Shown here: positions 36,674 to 48,467 of the stretch, one piece after another
Layout of the letters: every line of letters starts with the position of its first letter
How positions within the stretch are numbered: position 1 is the stretch's first letter
From: Rhizopus sp. PT2906
Taxonomy: Eukaryota; Mucoromycota; Mucoromycetes; Mucorales; Rhizopodaceae
Assembly (NCBI GenBank): GCA_025529335.1
Contig: JAMYHX010000140.1
Coordinates: 1-64,000, forward strand
Reading direction: 5' to 3'
DNA length: 64,000 nucleotides
Notes under the pieces: model-generated
Databases searched by the model: none
Told to the model about the DNA's origin: nothing
What the model saw: only the letters and a program-made list of their open reading frames with translations
Position numbers and translations under genes: made by a program

Positions 36674-38520
36674 ATGGCAGCTCAATTGTATGAAACGACA
36701 AGTGGTCGTTTATTCCACGCGGGTGCCGTTGCTGTGATCACAGTAGGGTAAAAAGAAATGAATGTAGGATGGGTTAGACAAAGAGAAACTCATTCTGTAC
36801 TATATAGTTTACCTGCTCGTGGTAAAACTCATGCTTCTCGATCGTTATGCCGATACATGCGATGGCTGGGTGTTTCTACTGAAGTGTTTAGTGTAGGCAA
36901 CTATAGACGTGAAAGACTTGGATCCCTTTCTGAGGAATGGTTTGATCCCCGTAAGTTTAGCCATAACCTGTTTACAAAAATATTTATAAAATACATAAAC
37001 AGATAACGAAAAGGCAGTTCAGACTCGTATGAAGATTGCTGATGAATGTCTTGACGATCTGATCACTTGGCTCACAACAGGTGGCGGACAAGTAGCTATT
37101 CTTGATGGCAATAATGTGTCTGAATCAAGACGAAAGGAAATACATGATAAGCTGATAGCCAATGACATACATGTAAACTTGCTTGCTTTGTAATATAACA
37201 TGAGCTCACCCCCCTTTTTTTGTAGCCATTGTTTTTGGAATTTATATGTAATAAGCCAGATATTATTCTTGCCAATATTCGAAGTGTCAAAATATCATCA
37301 CCTGATGTAAGCATTGGATGTGATTTATTTAAATAGCCCTTTAAACACACACATATATATATATAGTATGTTGGCTGGGATCCTGAAGAGGCAGTAAACG
37401 ATTACAAGGTAGATCAACTATTAAAAGAGAGAAGCAATGCTTATGATAATATATAGCGTCGAATCAAACAACATGAAGAAAACTATGAGACAATCACTGA
37501 TACATCACTCCCGTTCGTCAAAAACATGAATGCAGGAGAACAGTTTATTGTAAACAATGTGATTGGATATCTCCAGGTATATATACACTTATTACCACAC
37601 AAAAAGAAGCCCTATAGACACTTATCCTTTTAGTCTCGTATCGTTTATTATCTCATGAATCTTCATATTCAACCACGCACTATTTACTTTGCAAGGGTAA
37701 GCCCATACATATATATTTTGTTTATATAAAAACTTACATGTTGTATATAGTCCGGTCCATCATTAAACGACAACTCATACAAAGCAGACGCAAATCTGTC
37801 TGAAGAAGGAAAGCAGTATGCAGAAAAGTTAAAGAACTTTATGTTGGCTTATCACGAAACGAAGAATCTAAGCTTGGTTGCAGACGAGCAGCGTCTTTTG
37901 ACGGTAAGCAGTGAACCATCATGCAAAATAAAAAAGGGCTAGAAAACTCATTTCGATTCTATTAGGTTTGGACATCAACCCAGAAAAAGGACCTAGAAAC
38001 AGCTATTCCGTTTGTCGATGAAAATATACCAGTTCGACAACAGTCTGTTCTTAACCAGCTTAATCCTGGTGAATCAGACGGATTATCGGAAAGTGAACTA
38101 AAGGAAAAGTATCCCGAGGATTTCGAAAAGGCTTGTGAGAATCCATATCGTCATCGATATCCTCGTGCAGAGGTATATATATATATATATAAATGAAAAT
38201 AGCATGAATATGTTCCAACATGGTTTACTAGTCATACCATGACTTGGCTGTGAGATTAGAGTCTGTGATTATGGAACTCGAAAGAGAAAAGAATGATGTG
38301 CTGATTATTGCTCATGAAACTGTATTACGTTGCTTATATGCTTATTTATTTGATAGACCTGCCAAGGTAAGAAGAGAAAGCATAGATGTATGTATTGTAT
38401 ATACATATATATATTGATTGTTATCATTAGGAAATACCAAATATCAAAATATCTCGCTCCTGTATAGTAGAAATCACGCCTACAGCTTATGGATCAAAGG
38501 AAAATTATGTAGAATTTTAA
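36674..38520 (+). CDS. 6-phosphofructo-2-kinase with inactive fructose-2,6-bisphosphatase domain
   Basis: Eleven exons, starting 36674-36747, 36808-36950, 37003-37172 and ending 38431-38520, keep frame and give 425 residues. The kinase half has Walker A VGLPARGKT, the YMRWLGV and FSVGNYRR substrate loop, and ILDGNNVSESRR. It makes fructose-2,6-bisphosphate, the activator of phosphofructokinase-1, in the cytosol. The second half is phosphoglycerate-mutase-like. The catalytic motif expected as RHGES reads ARSGPSLND, so the histidine that takes the phosphate is replaced by Ser; the later IIAHETVLRC His is kept. Loss of the same His, also to Ser, is known for yeast Pfk26, which is kinase only. 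A kinase-only role is inferred. The stop is 11 bases from the stop of the convergent Myb gene. Confidence 0.93.
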
Positions 38521-38531
38521 ATAAATTCTTT

Positions 38532-40337
38532 TTATATTGCAAATCGTGACTTGGACCTCATTGACTGATATTTAGCGCGACAAGCTACAGCCGCTCTATT
38601 TAGTTCCTTGCCTATCTTTGTCCATAACCCTATATTTGAATCTTTGTGCATGCTTTCTTTTTGAACCAATTCTAACAACATCAGTTCTTCTTCCATTGAC
38701 CATGATCCTTTTTTGACAGAAGGATTCAGAGTAAGTTGCCACCTGCATCTACATTGCTTTGGTGTTTTGCCTTCTATCAACTTTGCTACTTGTGGCCAAG
38801 GGATTTTACCGTCATCGTTTATCGTTCGTTGAATGGCATATTTTAATGCTTCATCCTGCTCTTCTGTCCAATGATGTCTCCTTGTGATATCATCTAGAGA
38901 GGATGGATTGTTATAATGCCACCATCCCTTCAGTTGTTCAGGTGTACGGTTGGGTAAATATGACTTTTGAATAGCGTTAAAGTCGGCTCCGAATATTTTG
39001 TATCCTTCAAAAAGGAGTTCTTTCTCTTGTGTTGTTAGTGGGGTATTTCGAAGAATATTATTATCTGCTTGTTGACATAATCGTTTCCATCGCTGGAAAC
39101 ATTGGGTTCTTGATCTACCAGGTACACGTGCGGCTATAGCGGTCCAGCCTTCTGCACTGTATTGCTCGACTGCATCTTTCAGCTGCTGATCTTCTTCTGG
39201 AGTCCATTTGCCAGTTTTGATCTTTTCAGTTAGTTTCTCATACTGTCGTTTGCACTGAGCGGGGCTCCTGTCCCCAAGCTGGCTAGCAATCGCTTTCCAA
39301 TCAGGTTCCTTGGACTGAGAAACGAGTTTGTTCAACAAATCAATCTCTTCCTGACTGAAGGCGGTTTTCTTGTACGCTCTTAAGCTCTGATTAGACTCAA
39401 TCCTGAAATTCATTTGTGAATCGAGCCATGAACAGACAATGCTTGCGACTCGTTTCCTCCACTGAACTATATTTTCCGAATTTTTTCTGACTAGTTCATC
39501 ACCGTAGAGAGCCCGTAATTCCTTATCCCTGAGCGTCTCTTTATACTTTGTAGCACACACCACATTATTTCTTCCAGGCATATGCTTAGCAACCTTTGAA
39601 TAACTACCGAGTTCAGACATACGTTCCCAAAAGAGTCTCTCTTCTTCTGGTGACCATTCGCCCTTGTCAACACCTGGGTCAATCTCGAGCCATTTTCTGT
39701 AACACTGTTCTGGTTGTCTACCCGGGATACCTTCAGCAACCTTATCCCATTTCTCACCGTGGATGATGGTACGTCGAAGCAAAAGGCTCAGTTCCTCTTG
39801 TGTCCAGGGACCCTTCTTGATCTCGGGCGCCAGATAAAGACGATACCGCGACCTGATTTGGATGTTGGTTCTGTGCGGCAAACAAAACTTGACAATCTTG
39901 GCCCATTGTTTATCACCAAATGCATCCACAGCCTCCTTTAGTACTTGGTCTTCCTGTGGCGTCCACTGTCGAGGAACTCTACCACAGCTGATCCATTCCT
40001 GTCGGAGCTGTCGCGGTGCTCGATGAGGCAAGTATTCGCGACTGATCTGTGCCCATTTACCTTCACCTAGTTCTGCTACAGCTTTCTTTAGCACGCTCTT
40101 TTCATCTTCACTTAGTGGACCTAGTTGTCGATTAGGCATTAGAACGTCTGTATATCGCAATTCACATTGCTTGGGTGATCGATGAGGAAGACAATGTTGT
40201 ACGAGTTGAGACCACTTTCTTCCGTTGACATTGACAAAATCTTTCATCATTTGATCTTCCCAAGGTTCCCATGTGTTGTGATTAAAGCGAACCCATTTGA
40301 GTTGCTTTATTGGCAACCATCGATGATAAGCAAACAT
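38532..40337 (-). CDS. Multi-repeat Myb/SANT DNA-binding protein (SNAPc subunit 4-like)
   Basis: An intronless 601-residue frame, nearly all of it Myb/SANT repeats. About ten can be counted, each with a W-x-x-EED-type first helix and a third helix of the GR/HR-S/T-x-x-Q-C/L form (LPHRSPKQCELRY, IPGRQPEQCYRKW, VPGRSRTQCFQRW). Repeats 5 and 6 are separated by a 60-residue non-repeat segment. Tandem Myb repeats at this number recall SNAPC4/SNAP190, which drives snRNA gene transcription, but other multi-Myb regulators exist. It shares a 50-base head-to-head promoter with Gemin2, which supports an snRNA link. Nuclear DNA binding is well supported; the target is inferred. Confidence 0.85.
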   Translation of the reverse strand: MFAYHRWLPIKQLKWVRFNHNTWEPWEDQMMKDFVNVNGRKWSQLVQHCLPHRSPKQCELRYTDVLMPNRQLGPLSEDEKSVLKKAVAELGEGKWAQISREYLPHRAPRQLRQEWISCGRVPRQWTPQEDQVLKEAVDAFGDKQWAKIVKFCLPHRTNIQIRSRYRLYLAPEIKKGPWTQEELSLLLRRTIIHGEKWDKVAEGIPGRQPEQCYRKWLEIDPGVDKGEWSPEEERLFWERMSELGSYSKVAKHMPGRNNVVCATKYKETLRDKELRALYGDELVRKNSENIVQWRKRVASIVCSWLDSQMNFRIESNQSLRAYKKTAFSQEEIDLLNKLVSQSKEPDWKAIASQLGDRSPAQCKRQYEKLTEKIKTGKWTPEEDQQLKDAVEQYSAEGWTAIAARVPGRSRTQCFQRWKRLCQQADNNILRNTPLTTQEKELLFEGYKIFGADFNAIQKSYLPNRTPEQLKGWWHYNNPSSLDDITRRHHWTEEQDEALKYAIQRTINDDGKIPWPQVAKLIEGKTPKQCRCRWQLTLNPSVKKGSWSMEEELMLLELVQKESMHKDSNIGLWTKIGKELNRAAVACRAKYQSMRSKSRFAI

Positions 40338-40387
40338 GTTAATAAAAGGGGGAAAAAAAAAATTAATTTCTAGTCTTTTTTTTTTTT
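40338..40387. promoter_or_regulatory. Minimal bidirectional promoter, Myb gene and Gemin2
   Basis: Only 50 bases separate the divergent start codons. The gap holds an A run (40356-40364) and a T run (40376-40387). Either transcription starts inside the neighbouring coding sequence, or both messages have almost no leader. Confidence 0.6.
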
Positions 40388-40922
40388 ATGCCTAAACGTA
40401 TATTTTCTCAAGTAGTTGAAGAATCAAGTACGAAATCAGCTATTCCAATTAGTAAAAGTCAACCTGATCTTGTGAATGGAATACCACTTTCTGGAGAAGA
40501 CTATCTTTTACTTGTGAGGTAAAAAGCAAAAAGTGCGATTATAGAGCATGTTCTAATTATGTAAACAAGACAGCAGGCTAATAAATATGCAAAAACAACT
40601 GTCGCACCACCACCTAAAGAGATAAAAAAGGTTCAACTTCCATCACATTTCCAATGGTTTAATAATAATCAAAACGATACTAAACAAGAAGAACAAGCAT
40701 TGGATGTTTGGAAAAAAGGATTGGTTAGTCCATTTAAGTCATATCAAAAAGTAAGAAATATGAACCATGAATACAAGTATAACAAATATTGGTTTAGTAT
40801 ATGCAATTACATAAAAAGGCGCCTAATAGGAAGGAAATCAAGTCAAAGGAAGAAGGAGAGTTATTATTTAATTCGGATTCAGAAGCAGATATCAATATAC
40901 CATCTTCACTGTCTCAGGTATA

Positions 40923-40954
<32 letters not shown>

Positions 40955-41275
40955 CAAATAATAACTCTATTATATAGCATAGTATTTTAAAGCTATTGAG
41001 CTATCATGTAGAATGGTTAAATGAAGACAAGTTTGAACAACAGGTAAAGGGAAGGAAATGAATCAAAGATATTATGCTTAGTCCTTTTTTAGTGTCTTTT
41101 CATATTCAGTCTACTTGTCTATTTGGACCCTGTGCTGACATCTCAAAATGTATCGATATTAAGAGATGTGTCAAGGAAATGTATTGAACTAAGATCTATG
41201 GTTGAAAATAAGGCACCATTGAATATTATTATATCAATTATCGCAGAGATATTTGGTCAAGTCGATCTGAAATAA
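40388..41275 (+). CDS. GEMIN2: Gemin2/SIP1-like snRNP assembly factor
   Basis: Five exons (40388-40518, 40570-40750, 40819-40917, 40978-41043, 41093-41275) keep frame and give 219 residues. Recognised from the family order: an early SGEDYLLLVR..ANKYAKTTVA segment, then LPSHFQWFNNN, a helical HVEWLNEDKFEQQ segment, and the C-terminal LLVYLDPVLTSQNVSILRDV/RKCIELRSMV block with a final IAEIFGQVDL. Gemin2 holds the Sm protein pentamer during Sm-ring assembly on snRNA in the cytoplasm, working with SMN. It is shorter than animal Gemin2 (about 280), as in other fungi. Similarity is weak outside the C-terminal block. Confidence 0.8.
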
Positions 41276-41311
41276 AAATAATAAAAAAATGCAACTACTA
41301 AAAATAAACTC

Positions 41312-41361
41312 TCTCTCTTTCTCACTTTCTCTTTCTCACTTTCACTTTTTCTCTTTTTCCC

Positions 41362-41393
<32 letters not shown>

Positions 41394-41414
41394 TTCCTTT
41401 TTCTTTTTTATTAC

Positions 41415-41454
<40 letters not shown>

Positions 41455-41456
41455 GG
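41312..41456 (+). repeat. CT/CTTT-rich tract followed by an ATT microsatellite
   Basis: Pyrimidine repeats (CTCTCTCTTTCTC, then CTTT x8 around 41363-41392) are followed by (ATT)n at about 41411-41455, just before the RhoGAP start codon. Probably 5' leader and promoter of that gene. Confidence 0.7.
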
Positions 41457-41461
41457 CACGT

Positions 41462-43716
41462 ATGCATAATAGATCCAATAAGAGCTTAAACACGGATAAA
41501 GAAGAAGAGGTACATAAAAGAGTTTAGCTGTCAAAAACTTATATTTTCATAAAAGGTTGCAAGTATTGAAGCACAATTTGAGTATGTGAACAAGCTGTTG
41601 AAATGGAGCATTTTGGATTTAGAAAAGTTTATTAACACTTTGCGGGCAAGGTATGTCTTCTTGGGGTCTGTAACCAACTATAAAACTTATTTGAAACATA
41701 AGAATATCAGCAGAAGAAGTTTACGTGTTGGCACTTGCCAAAATAATTAAGAATAACACCAACGCAATAACAACAACAACAACTATGAATGGCAGTAATA
41801 ATACTAATAATAATAATAATCTCCCGTCTATGTCATCCAGTTTTTTCGGTGACTACACAACATTATATCAACTGTCCACTAGTCATTATGAATCGTCGAT
41901 CGAAAAGAAGATTGAAATACGCAAGGAATTTATCAATTGTTTGAAATATCAGACGGAGATCCTAGTAAAACTCAAAGTAAAAGAGTAACACAAACATTTA
42001 TGCACCCTTTTCCTCGCTCTTCTGAATTCACATTTATAAATAGGATCATCACGAACAAAGAAGAAAAAGGGTAAAGGCAGTATTGAGCGAGAAGAATGCG
42101 AACTATTTGAATTACAGGACAAGAGATATTGTCAAGGTAACCCCAAAATAAAATGGTTTCCCCCCCCCTTGGTAACTAAACTCTGTTTTACCCTTAGCTT
42201 CATAAAAATTATTTCAACAAGTGTTCAGAGTATGTTAGCCTACAACAACAAGTATTGATCTCCTCTCATGATGAAAAGTCATCTTCAAACGAACAGTTAC
42301 TCCCACCCTCCGTGGCTAGAGTATCTTCAGATGAACCTCTGGTACTGGGTCGAGTCTCGTCTGAGAGTGCTCGTACGACAGCAACGGAATCACTATCATC
42401 TTCTCCGCATAACAAAAAGAACGGAATGTCTGGCTTTATCACTCAGATGAGATCTCAGTTAGCCAACGCTGCTGCTGCTGGTGATCCATCTCGACTGACA
42501 GCTCGATTGGCTAAATTGAAAAAAGAAGTACATGATGCGGGTAAGTGGCATATGTCTTTTTTTTTTTGGTTAGTAAAAAAAAAGTACATCTATATTAGAT
42601 CAAGAATACAGACAAGGAATTAGAACATTGGAGTCATTAAGAAGGTTCCAAGTAGAAACGGCTGCACATGCCATTCGAGTAAGTTTTCATGGATTATCAT
42701 TGAAGGGTTCATCTCATTCACTTTGCTTATAGCATGTGGAAGCAGTTTTGCTTGACAAGTCAGATGCTATAAGAGCAGCCATATTAACGATATCAAAGCA
42801 AGAACAAGAAGCACTTGCAAATGAATCTAGTGTAAAACATATATACTACAAAGAAATAACCTTCTCATGTCTGTTCGTCATAGTTAACCAAGGACACGCT
42901 GGATATGCTTGACCAAATGGATGGCAAAAAGGACCTTGAACGGTTTATGATTGAGTATGAAAAGCTGGGATTCGTAAAACCAAAGCCTGTATGCTACGAA
43001 AACTATTATTACGGTCGATGCAAGGAACTCTTGTTTGGATCACGATTGAATGATTATGCAAAGGAACATAATAGAACAGTGCCTTTGATTGTCACCAAAT
43101 GCATAGAACGAGTCGAATTACTAGGCGGTTTGGAAAAGGAAGGCATTTACAGAGTCTCTGGTAGACAAAGTAATATTGATTTATTAAAGAGTGAATTTGA
43201 AAAGGACGAAGAACTGGTTGAATTGGTGGATTCAAAATATGATGTGTTTACTATTGCTTCTGTATTAAAGTTGTATTTAAGAGAACTAAAGGATCCCTTG
43301 TTTGATTTTCCAATGAATGATCGTGTGACGTACTCAAGTAAGGTTAATAACAAAAAGTAGATTTTATGTACATAACTTTAAACATATATAGAACTGGAAA
43401 ACTATAATGATCGTAAAAGTATACTTGAAAAATCAATAAGCAACTTATCTCAAGCAGAAAGAGACACCTTAAAGACATTGATTACTCATCTAGCCAAGTA
43501 AGTTTTTACTATTTTTTTTTTTCTTTTCTTATTAAACCGACTTTATTCAGAGTGGAGGCAAAATCTAATCTTAATAAAATGACCATCAAGAATCTATCCC
43601 TCATGTTTACACCTGCTATATTCCATGACCACAATCAAGCAGAGAATAATGGTGACTGGTATGCAGATAAAGTGCTAGAAGATTTGATCAAGAATTACAA
43701 GACATTAAATTTTTAA
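41462..43716 (+). CDS. F-BAR and RhoGAP domain protein (Rgd1/Rga8-like)
   Basis: Ten exons, starting 41462-41509, 41556-41650, 41703-41976 and ending 43551-43716, keep frame and give 585 residues. The N-terminal half is an F-BAR membrane-curving coiled domain (RISAEEVYVLALAKIIKN; KDHHEQRRKRVKAVLSEKN; LHKNYFNKCSEYVSL) with an Asn/Thr-rich insert and a Ser-rich linker. The RhoGAP domain (about residues 380-585) has the arginine-finger motif GGLEKEGIYRVSGR and SVLKLYLRELKDPL and NKMTIKNLSLMFTPAIF. It should speed GTP hydrolysis by Rho/Cdc42-type GTPases at the plasma membrane, controlling cell polarity and wall synthesis. The start is the ATG after the ATT microsatellite; the first exon is short, so it is the least certain part. 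Confidence 0.9.
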
Positions 43717-43921
43717 TCTCTCCCTTTTTCTGATGACACCAACTGCGCGACGGAAAGTGTAACAGAATTACGTGAATTGCCTTTTTAGGATATTACTAAT
43801 CCCCGATGCATTGTTCTTCCGCGACTTTTGAACCATTACTGTTTACCTTTCGCATTTAAATTAAAAAATAAAACTTATTCTTTTTCTTTCTTTTTCTTCT
43901 TTATTATTATTTTATAAAAAA

Positions 43922-45588
43922 ATGAGCTTACAACAATTGATGAATGATAGAATTCATCCTACTTTACAACTTGTACAGGACAAAGTGAATGAGTATATTG
44001 AAAAATACTTTGAAAAAAAGACAGTCGCTCTTGGCATTTCCAGCGCCATTTCCATATATCTTGTATCCAAATACATCATCTACCGAATCTACTTGCACCC
44101 ATTAAGGCACATGCCTGGACCCAAGGTTGACTGGATCCCATTTTTAGGTAACTTTCGAGAAATTATCCAGTCAGAATCAGGTGTACCTCACAAACGATGG
44201 TCCAAGCTGTATGGTGGTATCTACATGTACCACGGAGAATGGAATCAGCCACGTGTCGTTGTAACAGACGATAAGTTACTCAAACAAGTTTTGACAACCC
44301 AAGAGTACGATTTTATAAAGACACCCGATAGTCAGAAATTCCTGTCTCGTTTCCTGGGCAACGGCTTGCTCGTGGCAGAGGGCCAGCAACACAGATTCCA
44401 GCGTAAACTCCTGAATCCTGCCTTTTCTGTACAATCCATCCGATCTATGGTTCCTCTGATGGCTAAACCAGGATACCAACTGCGCAAATTCTGGCTAGAC
44501 AGGATCAAGGAAAACAATAATGAAGAATTTACAGAAATTGAAGTATCTACTGGTCTCTCGCTTGCTACTTTGGATGTCATTGGATTAGCAGGGTTTGGTC
44601 AAGACCTCAAATCGGTTGAACACGCTGGCACAGAGAACCAGAGTAAGCTCAGTCAAGCTTACCTTCACATCTTTTCAGCCGATCTCTCTCTCTTTCGTAT
44701 CCTATCATTTATCTTTCCTGTGCTCAGAAATATGCCTACAGAGCGAAATAGGATCATTAAGCGCGACCTTCGATGGCTGGAGGAAGAAAGTAGGGCACTG
44801 GTGCAAGCAGGCATTGACCGCGCAGCTCGAGAAAAAGATAGTCAAGAAAAATCAAAGGATCTGCTGGCTCTCATGGTAAACTTGATCGATGACGAAACTG
44901 GAAAGGGTATGACTGCAGAAGAATTGAGAAACCAGTGTATGACCTTTTTGGCAGCAGGGTAAAAATATATATATATATACATTCAAGTAAGCACGCCTTT
45001 AACATTTTATATAGTCATGAAACAACTAGTGTCAGCCTTAGCTGGTGTCTGTGGTTGCTTGCTCAGAACCAAAAGATTCAAGACGAATTGCGTAAAGAAG
45101 TACGCTCGTTGTTTACAGACGATGAGTCTGTTCCTTCCTATGACGAAATCAACGCCTTGCCACTGCTTAATAATGTCTGTCGAGAAACACTTCGACTGAT
45201 TCCTCCTGTGCCTGTCACAAACAGAATCACACGTGTTCCTGTCGTGCTAGGCTCCTATGCTTTACCAAAGGGTACTGTGGTCTTTTTACCCTTGATCGTC
45301 AATCATCATTCCAAAGAGATCTGGGGAGACGATGCAGAAGAATTTAACCCCTACCGCTGGGAAACAGACAAGGTTGGAAACGCTTATCAATATATGCCAT
45401 TCTTGGCTGGTGGTCGACAATGTATTGGGTACAAGTTTGCGTTGATCGAGATGAAGCTTCTTCTCGCTATTCTCATCAAGGATATTCAATATTTCGAAAA
45501 ACCTGGATTTACAGTCAGAAAGAAGCAGCAAATTACGCTGAGACCGTTCCCAAACATGACGCTGTGGATGAAGTCCATCAATAAATAA
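43922..45588 (+). CDS. Microsomal cytochrome P450
   Basis: Two exons, 43922-44958 and 45015-45588, give 536 residues. An N-terminal hydrophobic anchor (ISSAISIYLVSKYIIYRIYL) is followed by the proline hinge HMPGPK. The I-helix AAGHETTS is rebuilt across the intron. K-helix is ETLRLIPP, and the heme loop FLAGGRQCIGYKFALIE contains the Cys ligand, so the enzyme looks complete. Fold and length fit CYP509-like P450s expanded in Mucoromycota, but the family number is not certain. It would be an ER monooxygenase needing the P450 reductase; the substrate is unknown. Its stop is 18 bases from the stop of the convergent ABCD transporter. Confidence 0.92.
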
Positions 45589-45606
45589 GCTTTATTTTAT
45601 ACATGT

Positions 45607-48467
45607 CTACTCTTCTTCTTCAGCATTATCTTGTAGTTTTTCTTGAGGCTTGGATTTACCGTGACCGAAGCCAAAAGCAGAGTTTATATCTTCAGGGTCC
45701 ATTCTATTTAAAGCAATTGTGAGTGACTGATGATGACAACTGTTTTTGTTACATACTCTCTAAATTCATAATGGCCTTCTCCATCAAAACGTAATAGATA
45801 TTCGTGGTGACGAATCAAAGAGGTTCTAAAGATTTCTTAGTTTTCTTGTGTATGAGCCTTATAAATCTATACCTGTGTGACACTGTAAAGAGTGTAATAC
45901 CGACTTTACGAGCATGCTCGTACATCAATGCTTCAATATCTACACTGACTGCGCTTGTACATTCATCAAGAATAGCCTGCATTGAATATAGGTTAGAGAT
46001 CATTTAATAGCATGTTCGTGCAACTTACGAATTGTGGCTTATGGTAGAACAAACGTGCCATGGCCACTCGTTGCTTTTCACCTCCGGACAAGACATCGGC
46101 CCAATCGTGAACTGCATCCCATCCTCCTTCTCTTTCGACTAAATAACCGAGATGAACCGTATCCAACAATTTCATCAGTTCCTCATCATTGTAACCCTTG
46201 GCAAATGCTTCTTTTTGCGTGTCAGGATAAATGACTTGATCTCTGAATGTTCCCAGAGGAAGATATGGCTTTTGAGGTACATAAAACAGTTTACTAGCTT
46301 CAGGTTTTGTCACAGTTCCGCCTACATAATAGCGTGTGAGATGATGTGTTGGTGTAGGGGTACACTTACCAAACAAGGGCCATAAATCGCCCAAGATACG
46401 GAAGAGTGAACTTTTACCACATCCGTTTGGACCAGAAATCAAGCAGTTCATGCCTGTGCTCACTTTGAACGACAGATCCTTGACGAGGATATCACTGTTG
46501 GGAGTGACAATAGGTACATTATCAAACACGATGACACCGTCACGAATGAGAACTTTGCCCTTTGTATTGGTGGTGTCTACTATCTTGTTCTTGCCTGCAC
46601 TGCCTTCTTCATTTGACATCATCGTACGCTTATATTTGCCTTGATGTACATCAGTCAAGACCTCAAATAGCTCTGCAACACGGGACTATATATTTTGCAC
46701 ATATCATTATACAGACATTGGACCACAAACACAAAAACAAAGCTTACCGTATAACCTGCAAAACGGGTTAAATCTCTGCCAGTCAAAATAAGTCGACCCA
46801 CTGCTTGAGATAGGTTGATCAAGTAGCTTGCTATGATGCAAAGAGAGTTAGTTGTCTTTATGCTTAAGAAAACAAAAAGGACTTACAGTTTCTGGAGTAA
46901 TCTTCCATGAGCTTGGTAGGATCATGATCGGCACCCATGTATTTGGTAGCTAATATAAATGAGTTATCTGTCTTTTTTGCTTGTTACTATTGTTATTACC
47001 ATAGCGAGGATCAAATACAGGCCTAGCTAATAAACTATAAAAGGAAGGAGGGTTAGCAATAGACCCCAATGTGTGGGATAAACACTTACTAATAGGCAGT
47101 CATCGTTGCACAGTATTTCACGAGCACTGAATCAAAGATGCCGTTGAGGAAGCGAAGGGTGTATACTTTTCGAACATGGTTGGAAATCTTTTCAAATGTG
47201 TTGTTAACCACTTCCTTTTCTCTTTCTCCACCTCGATAAAATGCAATTTCTTCTGAATGTGTAATAATACGAGACTAGTGACGATCAGGATAAGAGACGA
47301 TACAATCGTTCTTTACTTACATGTGCAAAACGGAAATCACCTTCTAATTTCTGCTCTGTTGCAGTATCTATTATCTAATGTTAATTTTGTTTTATAGATA
47401 ATAACTGAAGCTTACATCGACCGAATGGAGGGGAAAATGTTCGGAGCAAGACACCCGAAGAGATAAAGTAAGCAATCATAAAGAAGGGTGCTTCATTACC
47501 ACTACATGAGACTATAAGAATATGTTGTCCCCAATATAAATAAACACTTACATGGCTTCACCTAATTTATAAGCAAACAAAAATATATCTACAACAGGCT
47601 TTGCAATATCAGAATAAAGATGAGACAGGTTTTCAGAGAATTTATCAATATCTTGAGTCAAGAGTTGATCTGCATTCTGAAGTCTATTGTCCAAGTTGGC
47701 AATCTTGTAAAAGGTTATACCATCCAGATATTGATCGTGTGCATGCTATAATAATAATAATGCCATTGTTAATATACCCCTGCTATTGAATAACCCATAT
47801 CATAAAAAATGTTACCTTGGTCAAACGTTGACGGAAGGAAAGTGCAAGTGCGTTGATAGTCAGTTTGAGTGAATTATTGACGATACTCATTGGCCACTGT
47901 ATAAATGTAATCGGTTAGTCAGCATATTTCTCTCTCTCTCTCTCTCTTTTTTGATAAAATCATCTAACCATCATCAAACCAAATTCAACAATAGCTCTCG
48001 CAATGAATTCTTTACGGTCTCTTGAAACAATAGCTTTCACTACTTGACTATATAGATACTTTTTTGTAAATACACATACCCTTTTTTGTTTCTTATTTGT
48101 TACCCGTTGAAACCCGAAAACCAAATATCAAGCCAAGTTCTCGCAATCAGTACTGTAGCAAGTACAAACAGTAAACCAGACTCCTTTGAAAAGAGACCTA
48201 CAAAGCTACGTTTATAATTGTTATGTTGATATTATGTATTCTCTAACCTGGCACGCAAATAGGAAATAGTTTCTTCATTTGTTCAAGGAACTCGGCGTTG
48301 ACACCTACTTTCTTGTGCTTCTTTTTTGTTGCTGTATTTGAGCCATGAGTGTCCTTTTTGATAGTATTGATTTGGCTTCTTGCTTTGTAGATCGCATAAA
48401 GTAAAGAGATAACCAAGAGACCAGACAGTGGTTTCTTCTGTCTTAGACTGGAAAATACGTGAGCCAT
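45607..48467 (-). CDS. Peroxisomal ABC half-transporter, subfamily D (Pxa/ABCD type)
   Basis: About 15 exons on the minus strand. The start at 48467 (MAHVFSSLRQKK) is the first ATG in frame. The N-terminal part has the peroxisomal ABCD transmembrane domain (LFPICVPG, LIARTWLDIW) and the EAA-like motif HSEEIAFYRGGEREKEV near 47225-47260. The NBD has Walker A GPNGCGKSS near 46420, Q-loop YVPQKPYLPLGT, signature LSGGEKQRVAMARL, Walker B completed across an intron as AILDECTSAVS, and H-loop FTVSHR. ABCD proteins dimerise and import very-long-chain acyl-CoA into peroxisomes for beta-oxidation. Which paralogue (Pxa1-, Pxa2- or PMP70-like) cannot be told by eye. Individual exon ends were not all fixed. 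Confidence 0.9.
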
